Shown piece by piece: positions 25,738 through 34,938 of a stretch of DNA of 64,000 bases (position 1 is its first letter; every line of letters begins with the position of its first letter). Below the pieces are notes generated by a model, which saw nothing but the letters and a program-made list of their open reading frames with translations, did not search any database and was not told where the DNA came from. Made by a program: the position numbers and the translations under genes. This DNA comes from Pseudomonas violetae (GTDB taxonomy: Bacteria > Pseudomonadota > Gammaproteobacteria > Pseudomonadales > Pseudomonadaceae): NCBI RefSeq assembly GCF_023072615.1, contig NZ_JAKNRW010000020.1, forward strand, positions 1 to 64,000, written 5' to 3'.

Positions 25738-26817
25738 TCAGCGCCGGGTCAGCATCACTCCGGATTCCATGTGATGGGTCCAGGGGAACTGGTCGAACAT
25801 TGCGCAACGGGTGATGCGGTGCGTGTCATGCAGTTGGGCGATGTTGGCTGCCAGGGTTTGCGGGTTGCAGGAGATATAGAGAATGTTGTCGAAACGACGG
25901 GTCAGCTCGCAGGTGTCCGGGTCCATGCCCGCGCGGGGCGGATCGACGAATACGCTGCCAAACTCGTAACTCTTGAGGTCGATGCCGTGCAGACGGCGGA
26001 ATGGCCGCACTTCGTTCAAGGCTTCGGTCAGCTCTTCGGCAGACAGGCGCACCAGGGTGACGTTATCCACTGCGTTTTCGCTGAGGTTGCTCAGGGCCGC
26101 ATTGACTGAAGACTTGCTGATTTCGGTCGCAAGTGCATTGCGTACCCGGGTTGCGAGGGGCAGGGTAAAGTTACCGTTGCCGCAATACAGCTCAAGCAAA
26201 TCATCCGGGCGATCGCCCAGGGATTCATACGCCCAGTTGAGCATCTTCTGGTTCACGGTACCGTTTGGCTGGGTGAACGCGCCTTCGGGTTGGCGATAGC
26301 TGAAGGTTCGACCGCCCACGTCGAGCTTCTCCACCACGTAATCGCGGCCGATGACTTCGCGTTTACCCTTCGAGCGGCCAATCACGCTGACATTCAAGTC
26401 GGCTGCCAGTTTCGACGCAGCCGCGTGCCAGTGCTCGTCCAGCGGGCGGTGATAGCACAGGGTGATCATCGCGTCGCCGGCCAGAGTGGTCAAAAACTCC
26501 ACCTGGAACAATTTGTGGCTCAAGGCTGCGCTGGCTTGCCATGCGGCTTTGAGTTGCGGCATCAGTTGATTGATGCGCAGGCTGGCGATCGGAAACGCTT
26601 CGATCAGAATCGGCGTGCGTTTGTCTTCCTGGGAAAACATTGCGTAATGACGCTCGCCGGCTTCGCGCCACAAGCGAAATTCGGCACGCAGGCGGAAGTT
26701 CTGCAGCGGCGAGTCGAACACGGTCGGTTCGGGTGCGTCGAACGGGGCCAGCAGGTCACGCAGGCGCGTGACCTTGTCTTCGAGCTGAGCGGCGTAGGCC
26801 TGGGAATCAAAAGTCAT
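25738..26817 (-). CDS. trmA: tRNA (uracil(54)-C5)-methyltransferase TrmA
   Basis: The 359-residue SAM-dependent enzyme makes ribothymidine at position 54 of tRNA. It shows LRAEFRLWREAGERHYAMFS (RNA-binding part), ELYCGNGNFTLPLA (SAM motif), FVDPPRAGMD, the nucleophile Cys in ILYISCNPQTLAANI and catalytic Glu in HHMESGVML. The start MTFDSQAYAAQL at 26817 overlaps the upstream permease stop by four bases (ATGA), indicating co-transcription. Confidence 0.94.
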   Translation of the reverse strand: MTFDSQAYAAQLEDKVTRLRDLLAPFDAPEPTVFDSPLQNFRLRAEFRLWREAGERHYAMFSQEDKRTPILIEAFPIASLRINQLMPQLKAAWQASAALSHKLFQVEFLTTLAGDAMITLCYHRPLDEHWHAAASKLAADLNVSVIGRSKGKREVIGRDYVVEKLDVGGRTFSYRQPEGAFTQPNGTVNQKMLNWAYESLGDRPDDLLELYCGNGNFTLPLATRVRNALATEISKSSVNAALSNLSENAVDNVTLVRLSAEELTEALNEVRPFRRLHGIDLKSYEFGSVFVDPPRAGMDPDTCELTRRFDNILYISCNPQTLAANIAQLHDTHRITRCAMFDQFPWTHHMESGVMLTRR

Positions 26818-28109
26818 GCGTTGAACCAACCCAACTTGATCACGAACAGAATCGACAGAATTACCAGCGCCGGGTTGAGCTCACGGGCACGCCCGGACAG
26901 CAACTTGATCGCGGTCCAGGAGATGAAACCGAAGGCGATGCCGTTGGCGATGGAATAAGTGAATGGCATCGCCAGGGCGGTCACCACGACCGGCGCCGCT
27001 ACGGTGATGTCGTCCCAGTCTATTTCAGCCAGGCCTGAAGTCATCAGGACCGCGACGAACAGCAGTGCAGGGGCGGTTGCGAACGCCGGAATGCTGGCGG
27101 CCAGTGGCGAGAAGAACAGCGCCAGCAGGAAGAGGATCGCCACCACGACTGCAGTCAGGCCGGTACGGCCACCAGCGCTCACGCCCGCTGCGGATTCGAT
27201 GTAGCTGGTAGTCGTCGACGTACCCAGCAGCGAACCGGCCATGGCCGCGGTGCTGTCGGCGATGAGCGCACGGCCCATCTTCGGCATGTGGCCGTCCTTG
27301 CCCATCAGGCCCGCCCGCTTGGCGACGCCAATCAGCGTGCCGGAGTTGTCGAACAGATCCACGAACAGGAAAGCGAAGATTACGCTGACCAAACCGATGT
27401 CCAGCGCGCCTTTGATATCCAGTTGCAGGAACGTTGGCGCCAGGGACGGTGGCATCGACATCACGCCACCAAAGGGGGTAACACCCAGGGCGATGGAGGC
27501 GATGGTGACCACGAGGATGCCGATCAGCACGGCACCGCGTATTTTAAGGGCTTCCAGGGCCACGATCAGTGCGAAGCCGAGTGTGGCGAGAATGGGTGCC
27601 GGTTGCTTCAGGTCACCAAGACCGACCATGGTCGCCGGGTTGCTGACCACGATGCCCGCGTTATGCAGGGCAATCAACGCCAGAAACAAGCCGATGCCGG
27701 CTGCAATCGCCGATCGCAATGGCAGCGGGATGCTGTTGATGATCCATTCTCGGATGCGGAAGATCGACAGCAGGAAAAACAGCACCGCCGAGATGAATAC
27801 TGCACCCAGCGCTACTTGCCAGGTATGGCCCATGTGCAGCACGACGGTGTAGGTGAAGAAAGCGTTCAGGCCCATGCCCGGTGCCAGCGCGATCGGGTAG
27901 TTGGCGATCAGGCCCATCACGGTGGAGCCAATGGCTGCTGCCAGGCAGGTCGCGACGAACACCGCGCCCTTGTCCATGCCGGTCTCGCCGAGAATGCTCG
28001 GGTTGACGAACAGGATGTAGGCCATGGCCAGGAAGGTCGTGATGCCCGCAAGAATCTCGGTCCGCACGTTGGTGTTGTGTGCCTTGAGTTGAAACAGCCT
28101 TTCCAGCAT
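26814..28109 (-). CDS. NCS2 family permease (guanine/hypoxanthine, PbuG/GhxP-like)
   Basis: The 431-residue protein has 12-14 predicted helices and the AzgA-like signatures ILAGITTFLAMAYILFVNPS, NYPIALAPGMGLNAFFTYTV and STTTSYIESAAGVSAGGRTG. This subgroup imports adenine, guanine or hypoxanthine with protons. The 5' leader 28110-28230 should hold the promoter; no purine riboswitch was recognised. Confidence 0.9.
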   Translation of the reverse strand: MLERLFQLKAHNTNVRTEILAGITTFLAMAYILFVNPSILGETGMDKGAVFVATCLAAAIGSTVMGLIANYPIALAPGMGLNAFFTYTVVLHMGHTWQVALGAVFISAVLFFLLSIFRIREWIINSIPLPLRSAIAAGIGLFLALIALHNAGIVVSNPATMVGLGDLKQPAPILATLGFALIVALEALKIRGAVLIGILVVTIASIALGVTPFGGVMSMPPSLAPTFLQLDIKGALDIGLVSVIFAFLFVDLFDNSGTLIGVAKRAGLMGKDGHMPKMGRALIADSTAAMAGSLLGTSTTTSYIESAAGVSAGGRTGLTAVVVAILFLLALFFSPLAASIPAFATAPALLFVAVLMTSGLAEIDWDDITVAAPVVVTALAMPFTYSIANGIAFGFISWTAIKLLSGRARELNPALVILSILFVIKLGWFNA

Positions 28110-28333
28110 GTCTGCTCCCCGTGGCGCGCCGGGCGCCGTGAATGTATCGACCTCAACAGCAAAGCACAGACCGTGAAAGCGGCCTGGTCAATTTCTGTGG
28201 GTCGGAAAAAGCCGCGCATCATACCAGCAGCGTGGGGCTGTGGCTGCTTATGGCTGCGATCGTCGTCGATGTTTTGCGTTCAAGCCAAGTGCGCCATACT
28301 GCGAGCTGGCATTTTGGGCGACATGGGACTTGC

Positions 28334-28780
28334 ATGAACAAGCGTCTGGCTGGGTTATTCGCGATGGTTATCGCCTTGTTGGCGGGGGGGCAGGCGGTGT
28401 GGGCTGCAGCCGCACCGGCGCTGAGCCAAGTCAAGGTGCTCAAGGTCGAGTCACCGGCCTGTGGCTTCGAAGACATCGCACCCGGCCAGGAACAGACTCG
28501 CTGTAATCATAGCGGGCCGAACATCAAGGTGTATGTGCTGGAAGTAGGTTATGGACGTGCGGCGCGGGTCGGCCTGGACGGATTCGACCTCAACGGTACC
28601 CGTACTCCCGTCTGCGCCTTTGATAACGGCAACCTGACGGAATGCACCGTCGGCAGGAAAACCGTTGGCTACCTCTACGTCTTCGATCTGGCGGGCAAGC
28701 AGGAAGGTACGTTCACCTTCAGCAATACCTCAATCAATGCTCCGGGCAATACGCTGTCGACGCAGCTTTACATCAAGTAA
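28334..28780 (+). CDS. Secreted DUF4879-like protein, 149 aa
   Basis: It has a signal peptide (NKRLAGLFAMVIALLAGGQA, then AVWAAAAPA) and a mature domain of about 120 residues with four cysteines (SPACGFE, TRCNHS, TPVCAFD, LTECTVG), suggesting two disulfides. The ending NTLSTQLYIK and the spacing resemble DUF4879/YolA-type exported proteins as I remember them. Function is unknown. The ATG at 28334 is preferred over upstream frame extension because the signal peptide starts there. Confidence 0.7.
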   Translation: MNKRLAGLFAMVIALLAGGQAVWAAAAPALSQVKVLKVESPACGFEDIAPGQEQTRCNHSGPNIKVYVLEVGYGRAARVGLDGFDLNGTRTPVCAFDNGNLTECTVGRKTVGYLYVFDLAGKQEGTFTFSNTSINAPGNTLSTQLYIK

Positions 28781-28846
28781 ATGCCCGCTCGGACAGGAGG
28801 CGGGAAAGCTGACTACGCTTTAAAGACCTTTCAGTGGATGTCCCCC

Positions 28847-29398
28847 ATGACCTTTAGAGCCCTGATTACCCTCGCCGAGGGCATCGATGATCTGCAAACA
28901 GTGACGTTGGTCGATGTGCTGCGCCGCGCCAAGGTGGAAGTGGTGGTGGCCAGTATTGAAGGCCGGCGCATGCTGACCTGTGCCCGCGGTACGCGCTTGA
29001 CCGCCGATGCCATGCTGGTGGATTTGCTCGCGCAACCCTTCGATCTGATCGCACTGCCTGGCGGAGCGGTGGGCGCGCAGCATCTGGCAGCCCATCAACC
29101 TTTGCAACAATTGATCAAGGATCAGGCGGCCGCCGGTCGTCTGTTCGCCGCAATCGCCGAATCTCCGGCGCTGGCGCTGCAAACCTTTGGGGTGTTGCGA
29201 CAGCGACGCATGACCTGCCTGCCCTCTATCAGTCATCATTTGTCGGGCTGCAATTTTGTCGATCAGCCGGTGGTGGTCGACGGCAATTGCATCACCGCCC
29301 AAGGTTCGGGCGGCGCGCTGGCATTTGCCCTGGCCCTGGTGGAACAGCTGTGTGGCAAGGCAGTACGCACGGCGGTGGCGGCAGAACTGCTGGTCTGA
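28847..29398 (+). CDS. DJ-1/PfpI family protein lacking the nucleophile cysteine
   Basis: The 183-residue protein aligns with YajL/DJ-1: early acidic residue in LAEGIDDLQTVTLVDVLRRA, FDLIALPGGAVGAQHL, and late ITAQGSGGALAFALALVEQL. The nucleophile elbow normally reads AAICAxP, but here it is AAIAESP (residues ~101-107), with Ala104 in place of the cysteine used for deglycase, glyoxalase or redox-sensing activity. It may be a non-catalytic or differently acting homologue. The start ATG at 28847 removes a short unsupported extension. Confidence 0.82.
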   Translation: MTFRALITLAEGIDDLQTVTLVDVLRRAKVEVVVASIEGRRMLTCARGTRLTADAMLVDLLAQPFDLIALPGGAVGAQHLAAHQPLQQLIKDQAAAGRLFAAIAESPALALQTFGVLRQRRMTCLPSISHHLSGCNFVDQPVVVDGNCITAQGSGGALAFALALVEQLCGKAVRTAVAAELLV

Positions 29399-29504
29399 CA
29401 CCGCAGATCAATCCCCTTGAACGCTGTTCACCTTGCGAAGTCGTACCCCTTGTGACGGCGGTTTGCCAAAACGCCGCGAATAGACGACCCATCGTGAGGT
29501 GTAT

Positions 29505-30034
<530 letters not shown>

Positions 30035-30038
<4 letters not shown>

Positions 30039-31021
30039 ATCCCTTTCATTACAGCAAGCCTGAATCGGTACAGGACGCGGTGCATCTCGCGGGGCCCGCA
30101 TCACGCTTCATTGCCGGCGGTACCAACCTGCTGGACCTGATGAAGGAAAATGTCACTCGTCCCGAGCACCTGATCGACATTACCGGCCTGCCTCTGCGCG
30201 AAGTGCACGAAACTGATGGAGGCGGGCTGATGATCGGCGCCCTGGTCAGCAATGCGGACCTGGCCTGGCACCCGTTGATCGAACAGCGTTACCCGCTGTT
30301 ATCACAGGCGATACTGGCGGGTGCATCGCCGCAGCTGCGCAACATGGCCAGCACCGGTGGCAACCTGCTGCAACGCACGCGCTGTTATTACTTTTACGAT
30401 GCCAGCGTGCCGTGCAACAAGCGCGAGCCAGGCAGCGGCTGTCCGGCGCGGGACGGTTTGAATCGGATTCATGCGATCTTCGGTGCCAGCGCCCAGTGCG
30501 TCGCCACCCACCCTTCGGATATGTGCGTGGCTTTGGCGGCACTCGAAGCCGTGGTGCATGTGCAGGGGCGTGGCGGCCCGCGGACTATCGAGTTTGCCGA
30601 TTTCCATCGCCTGCCGGGCGATGCGCCCGAGCGCGACAATCAGCTGGCCGACGATGAGCTGATCACGAGCATTGAATTGCCTGCCACCGGTTTCGCCGAA
30701 TACAGCCATTACCTCAAGATTCGCGACCGCGCCTCTTATGCCTTTGCCCTGGTTTCAGTGGCCGCCGCGCTTGACCTGAGCGGGCCGGTCATTCATGGAG
30801 CACGTCTGGTGCTGGGAGGCGTTGCGCACAAGCCGTGGCGCGACAAGTCAGTGGAGAATGCCCTGGTGGGTAAAACCGTTAGCCGCGAAACCTTCACCGC
30901 TGCCGCCGATGCGTTGCTGCGAAACGCCGAACCGCTTGAGCACAACGCCTTCAAAGTCAAACTGGCGCGCCGGGCGATTGTCCGTGCGCTGAGCGATGCC
31001 GCGCTGGGAGGTCAAGCCTGA
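30035..31021 (+). CDS. Molybdenum hydroxylase FAD-binding subunit (PaoB-like)
   Basis: The 328-residue protein has the FAD motif RFIAGGTNLLDLM (residues ~23-35) and STGGNLLQRTRCYYFYD. Within residues ~110-150, cysteines occur as C-x9-C-x8-C-x18-C, matching the extra [4Fe-4S] insertion known in PaoB-like subunits. The C-terminal CO_deh_flav_C domain follows (~215-320). Start and stop both overlap neighbours, so the three subunits are coupled. Confidence 0.9.
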
Positions 31022-33222
31022 TGAATACATTCACTCAACCCATGGGCCAACCGCTGGATCGTGTCGATGGTCATCTCAAGGTGACCGGCCAGGCACGTTA
31101 TGCCGGCGAGTTTCCCGAACAGGGCCTGCTGCATGGCAGTGTGGTCTCCAGCAATATCGCGCGTGGACGGGTACTGAGCATTGATGCCTCGGCAGCCCTG
31201 GCATTGCCCGGCGTCGTTGCCGTGATCGATCACACAAGCCGACCGCCAATAGCCAGTTATGACAAAAATTACGAGGACGCGGACTCCGCCGAAGGCTCAC
31301 CGTTTCGTCCGCTCTACAACGATCAAATCCAGTACAGCGGCCAACCGCTTGTGCTGGTGGTGGCCGACAATCTGGAACTGGCGCGGCACGCGGGGTCGCT
31401 GGTGCGCATCGAATATGAAAGCGAGGCCCATCAAACCGATCTTCTGGCGATGCAGAGTCAAGCTCATCCGGCACCCGCCGAGTTGCCCAAGCCCCGCGGG
31501 AATTTTCAGGCCGAGTTAGCCGGTGCGGCACTGAGTCTCGATTTGCACTACAGCACTGCGATCGAACATCACAACCCGATGGAGCCGCATGCCAGCACCG
31601 TGCTCTATCAGCCCGACGGCACTTTGCACATTCACGATAAGACCCAGGGACCGCAGAACTGCCAGTCCTATGTGCAAAAAGTTTTTGGCCTGGAGAAAGA
31701 GCAGGTGCGGATTTTCGCGGCCTTTGTCGGTGGCGCCTTTGGTTCCGGCTTGCGTCCGCAATACCAATTACCACTCGCCGTGATGGCCGCGCTCAAACTC
31801 AAGCGTTCGGTGCGCGTGACCCTGACCCGTCAGCAGATGTTCACCTTTGGCTACCGGCCTCGCACTTTGCAGCGTCTACAGTTGGGCGCTGCGGCTAACG
31901 GCCGGTTGCTGGCGGTGGGGCACACTGCGATCGGCCAGACCTCGCGATTTGAAGACTTTACCGAGCATGTGGTGGAGTGGAGCGGCATGCTTTACCAATG
32001 CGATAACGTGCAGTTGACCTACAAGCTGGTGCCGCTGGATGTGTTCACGCCGCTGGACATGCGCGCCCCGGGTGCCGCACTCGGCCTGATCGGCCTGGAG
32101 TGTGCAATGGACGAGCTGGCGTGCGCGCTGGCGATCGACCCGGTACAACTGCGGCTGATCAACTATGCAGAGCGCAACCAGAACGAAGATAAACCTTACT
32201 CGAGCAAGGAACTGCGTGCTTGCTACGAGCAGGGCGCCGAACGCTTCGGCTGGAACCAGCGCAACCCCGAACCTCGCAGCATGCGCCATGACCGGCAGTT
32301 GGTCGGCTGGGGCATGGCCGGTGGTGTCTGGGAAGCCATGCAAAAGAAGGCCAGCGCCAAAGCCAGTCTCGACCATAGCGGCAAACTGACGGTCAGCAGC
32401 GCAACGACTGACATCGGTACCGGGACCTACACCGTCATGACGCAGATTGCCGCCCAGGCCTCCGGTGTTTCGGTGCAGGACGTCACCTTTGTGCTCGGTG
32501 ACTCGTCGCTACCCACTGCGCCACTGCAGGGCGGCTCCTTTACCGTTTCCTCGGTCGGCACAGCGGTCCAGCAGGCGTGTGCAGCGCTGAAGGAAAAACT
32601 GTTGGCGGTTGCCCGGCAAACCCATCCGGCATTCGCTGCAGTCACCTCGGAACAGGCTGTGTTCGAAGGCGGGCAGTTGTGTTCAGGTGACTTGCGGGTG
32701 TCTCTGGCCGAGCTGGCCCGCAGCAGCGGCGAAGCGACCCTGGAAGTCCAGGTGGATGCCGAGCCTGACAAAAAACGCGAAGCGTACGCCACCGCCACAC
32801 ACTCGGCGGTGTTCGTCGAGGTGCTGGTCGATGAAGACCTGGGCACCGTGAAGGTCAATCGCGTGGTCAGTGCCATCGCCGCCGGCCGGGTGGTGAACCC
32901 GAAGATGGCCCGCAGCCAGATTCTCGGCGGGGTGGTCTGGGGAATTGGCATGGCGCTGCACGAGGAAACCCAGACCGATCATGCACTCGGTCGGCACATG
33001 AACCACAGCCTCGCCGAATATCACATCCCGGTAAATGCGGACATCGGTGACATCGACGTGCTGTTCGTCGAAGAGCGCGACGAGATCGTCAATGCCCTGG
33101 GTTCTAAGGGTGTGGGCGAGATCGGTATCGTGGGTGTCGCCGCAGCGGTGGCCAACGCGATATACCACGCCACGGGAAAAAGGGTGCGGGACTTTCCCAT
33201 CACCCTCGACAAGCTGCTTTAG
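31021..33222 (+). CDS. Molybdenum hydroxylase large subunit, molybdopterin cytosine-type (PaoC-like)
   Basis: The 733-residue protein has the aldehyde oxidase a/b hammerhead (RVDGHLKVTGQARYAGEFPE), AFVGGAFGSGLRPQYQLPLA, DMRAPGAALGLIGLECAMDE, the QGG region (PLQGGSFTVSSVGTAVQ) and the active-site Glu in GSKGVGEIGIVGVAAA. It oxidises aldehydes or N-heterocycles with water as oxygen source. The XdhC/PaoD-type maturation factor is not in the window. The stop overlaps the convergent MFS gene by four bases. Confidence 0.92.
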   Translation: MNTFTQPMGQPLDRVDGHLKVTGQARYAGEFPEQGLLHGSVVSSNIARGRVLSIDASAALALPGVVAVIDHTSRPPIASYDKNYEDADSAEGSPFRPLYNDQIQYSGQPLVLVVADNLELARHAGSLVRIEYESEAHQTDLLAMQSQAHPAPAELPKPRGNFQAELAGAALSLDLHYSTAIEHHNPMEPHASTVLYQPDGTLHIHDKTQGPQNCQSYVQKVFGLEKEQVRIFAAFVGGAFGSGLRPQYQLPLAVMAALKLKRSVRVTLTRQQMFTFGYRPRTLQRLQLGAAANGRLLAVGHTAIGQTSRFEDFTEHVVEWSGMLYQCDNVQLTYKLVPLDVFTPLDMRAPGAALGLIGLECAMDELACALAIDPVQLRLINYAERNQNEDKPYSSKELRACYEQGAERFGWNQRNPEPRSMRHDRQLVGWGMAGGVWEAMQKKASAKASLDHSGKLTVSSATTDIGTGTYTVMTQIAAQASGVSVQDVTFVLGDSSLPTAPLQGGSFTVSSVGTAVQQACAALKEKLLAVARQTHPAFAAVTSEQAVFEGGQLCSGDLRVSLAELARSSGEATLEVQVDAEPDKKREAYATATHSAVFVEVLVDEDLGTVKVNRVVSAIAAGRVVNPKMARSQILGGVVWGIGMALHEETQTDHALGRHMNHSLAEYHIPVNADIGDIDVLFVEERDEIVNALGSKGVGEIGIVGVAAAVANAIYHATGKRVRDFPITLDKLL

Positions 33223-34457
33223 GCCTTGGCTTCTTCCGCCGGTACATGCATGCGGTCGCGGTTGGCCAGGGTCGGGAACAATTTGATCCAGACCCCGGTC
33301 ACCACCAGGGTGCCGATTCCGCCCATGACCACGGCGGGGACAGTGCCGAACCAGTGAGCGGTGAGGCCGGATTCGAACTCGCCCAGCTGGTTCGAGGCGC
33401 CGATGAACAATCCGTTCACGGCGCTGACCCGGCCGCGCATTTCGTCAGGGGTTTCAAGTTGTACGAAGGAGGCCCTGATGACCATGCTGATCATGTCCGC
33501 TGCGCCCAGTACCACCAGGACTGCCAGGGAGAACCAGAACGACGTAGACAGGCCGAAGGCGATGGTGGCGACCCCGAATACTCCCACCGCAGTGAACATC
33601 ACCCGGCCGACGTTGCGATCCACGGAAAACCGCGCGAGCCAAAGCGACATCAGCAGTGCGCCGACCGCCGGCGCCGAACGCAATAGGCCCAGTCCCCAGG
33701 GCCCGGTCAGCAAGATGTCCTTGGCAAATACCGGCAGCAACGCGGTCGCGCCTCCGAGCAACACGGCAAACAGATCCAGGGAAATAGCCCCGAGGATGTC
33801 CGGTCGACTGCGAATGAAGCGGATACCCGCCAACAGCGAGTCCAGCGTGGCCTTGCCTTTGTTCAGCGGAGTCTGCCGGGCCGGCAGGTTGAGCATCAGG
33901 CAGCAGGCAACGATGTACAGAATGACCGTGGGACCATAAACCCAGGCGCTGCCGAAGGCGTACAGCAAACCGCCGAGCGCGGGAGCAACGATGGTCGCCG
34001 ATTGTTGCGCCGACTGGGCTGCGGCCACCGCGCGGGGAAACAGCGCGCTGGGCACGATGCTTGGCAGCAAGGCCTGGGTCGTGGGCATCTCGAACGAGCG
34101 CGCAGCGCCCAGAAGGAATGCGAGGATAAAGATCATTTCCCGGGTGACATGCTCGGTCGCGCTGCCAATGACCAGCGCCAGGGCGATCAATGCCTGCAGA
34201 GACTGACAGATGGCAGCTACCTTGCGACGGTCGTAGCGATCGGCCACATGGCCAGTGTGCAACATGAACAGCACCCGCGGGGCAAATTCCACCAAGCCTA
34301 CGAGGCCCAGGTCAAGTACGTTGTCGGTGAGCTGGTAGAGATTCCAGCCGATGGCAACGGTCAGCATCTGGAAGCCGCTGGCGGTGAAGATCCGGGCCAG
34401 CCAGAACGCGATGAAAGGGCGATGGTGACGTAACAGCAAAGGCGGTTGACTGGGCAT
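33219..34457 (-). CDS. MFS transporter, EntS/DHA3 family
   Basis: The 412-residue carrier has 12 predicted helices; HRPFIAFWLARIFTASGFQM starts TM1 and GHVADRYDRRKVAAICQ is the MFS loop signature of the EntS-like (enterobactin exporter) group. The start at 34457 (MPSQPPLLLRHH) is preferred over the upstream ATG at 34505. No siderophore genes are nearby, so the substrate is open. Confidence 0.83.
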   Translation of the reverse strand: MPSQPPLLLRHHRPFIAFWLARIFTASGFQMLTVAIGWNLYQLTDNVLDLGLVGLVEFAPRVLFMLHTGHVADRYDRRKVAAICQSLQALIALALVIGSATEHVTREMIFILAFLLGAARSFEMPTTQALLPSIVPSALFPRAVAAAQSAQQSATIVAPALGGLLYAFGSAWVYGPTVILYIVACCLMLNLPARQTPLNKGKATLDSLLAGIRFIRSRPDILGAISLDLFAVLLGGATALLPVFAKDILLTGPWGLGLLRSAPAVGALLMSLWLARFSVDRNVGRVMFTAVGVFGVATIAFGLSTSFWFSLAVLVVLGAADMISMVIRASFVQLETPDEMRGRVSAVNGLFIGASNQLGEFESGLTAHWFGTVPAVVMGGIGTLVVTGVWIKLFPTLANRDRMHVPAEEAKA

Positions 34458-34573
34458 CTGGAGGCGGATCTTGAGCGGGGAGAACGTCGAGACTACCACC
34501 AACATGTAACCAGAAGTTGCAGGGTTAAAAAATTCTGTTAGCTAGACACCGATCTCGTGAGTACCGATATTCC

Positions 34574-34660
34574 CTGTGGGAGCGGGCTTGCTCGCGAAGG
34601 CATCAGCACAGGCCCCCGCAAGGTGACAGGCGGATCCCTTTCGCAAGCAAGCCTGCACAC
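34574..34660. repeat. REP pair upstream of cioA
   Basis: CTGTGGGAGCGGGCTTGCTC with GCGAAGG (34574-34600) is a full REP palindrome; a degenerate inverse TTCGCAAGCAAGCCTGCACA follows at 34640-34659. It is a REPIN in which the second copy is decaying. Confidence 0.75.
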
Positions 34661-34764
34661 AGTGGATTGTTACAACCCATGACCAGCGCCGGTGAGGCAA
34701 CCTGTCACGCGGCAAAAGACCACACCGGTCACCCGCAAAAATGGGACTACTCTTTCAACCATGC

Positions 34765-34778
34765 TTGATCCAGATCAA
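34765..34778 (+). promoter_or_regulatory. ANR/FNR box upstream of cioAB
   Basis: TTGATCCAGATCAA is a perfect FNR/ANR palindrome (TTGAT-N4-ATCAA), 160 bases before the cioA ATG. In P. aeruginosa ANR is known to repress cioAB at low oxygen, so control by ANR is expected here. No clear -10 fits activation at the usual -41.5 spacing, which agrees with a repressive role. Confidence 0.8.
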
Positions 34779-34938
34779 AACCCCTCGTGGAAATGATCCG
34801 GCGGCCAATTGGCCAGACTCCCTACGTGTGATGCAGGTAAAAAAAGAACGAATTTGAATTCGCCACACTCCATATCCGTGGGGGCAGTGGGTGCAGGCCG
34901 CAGGCCTTCAGCCGGAATTACCAGACAGAGGAAGACTT

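Larger units (their letters stand above)
34458..34938. other. Divergent control region between MFS exporter and cioA
   Basis: It contains no gene. In order it holds the MFS promoter side, a REP pair (34574-34600 and about 34640-34660), an ANR/FNR box (34765-34778), a perfect 12-base palindrome GGCCAATTGGCC (34803-34814) and a ribosome binding site (AGAGGAAGA) before the cioA ATG. Confidence 0.7.

Noticed and set aside
28110..28333. Purine riboswitch before the NCS2 permease
   Set aside because: No purine-aptamer-like conserved core was visible in the leader on the minus strand.
27288..28337. 349-residue open frame antisense to the NCS2 permease
   Set aside because: The product is rich in Gln, His, Arg and Asp with no domain; the permease on the other strand is clear.
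34690..34730. Possible RoxR-type box (TGTCACGCGGCAA) upstream of cioA
   Set aside because: I am not sure enough of the RoxR consensus and the match is to one half only.
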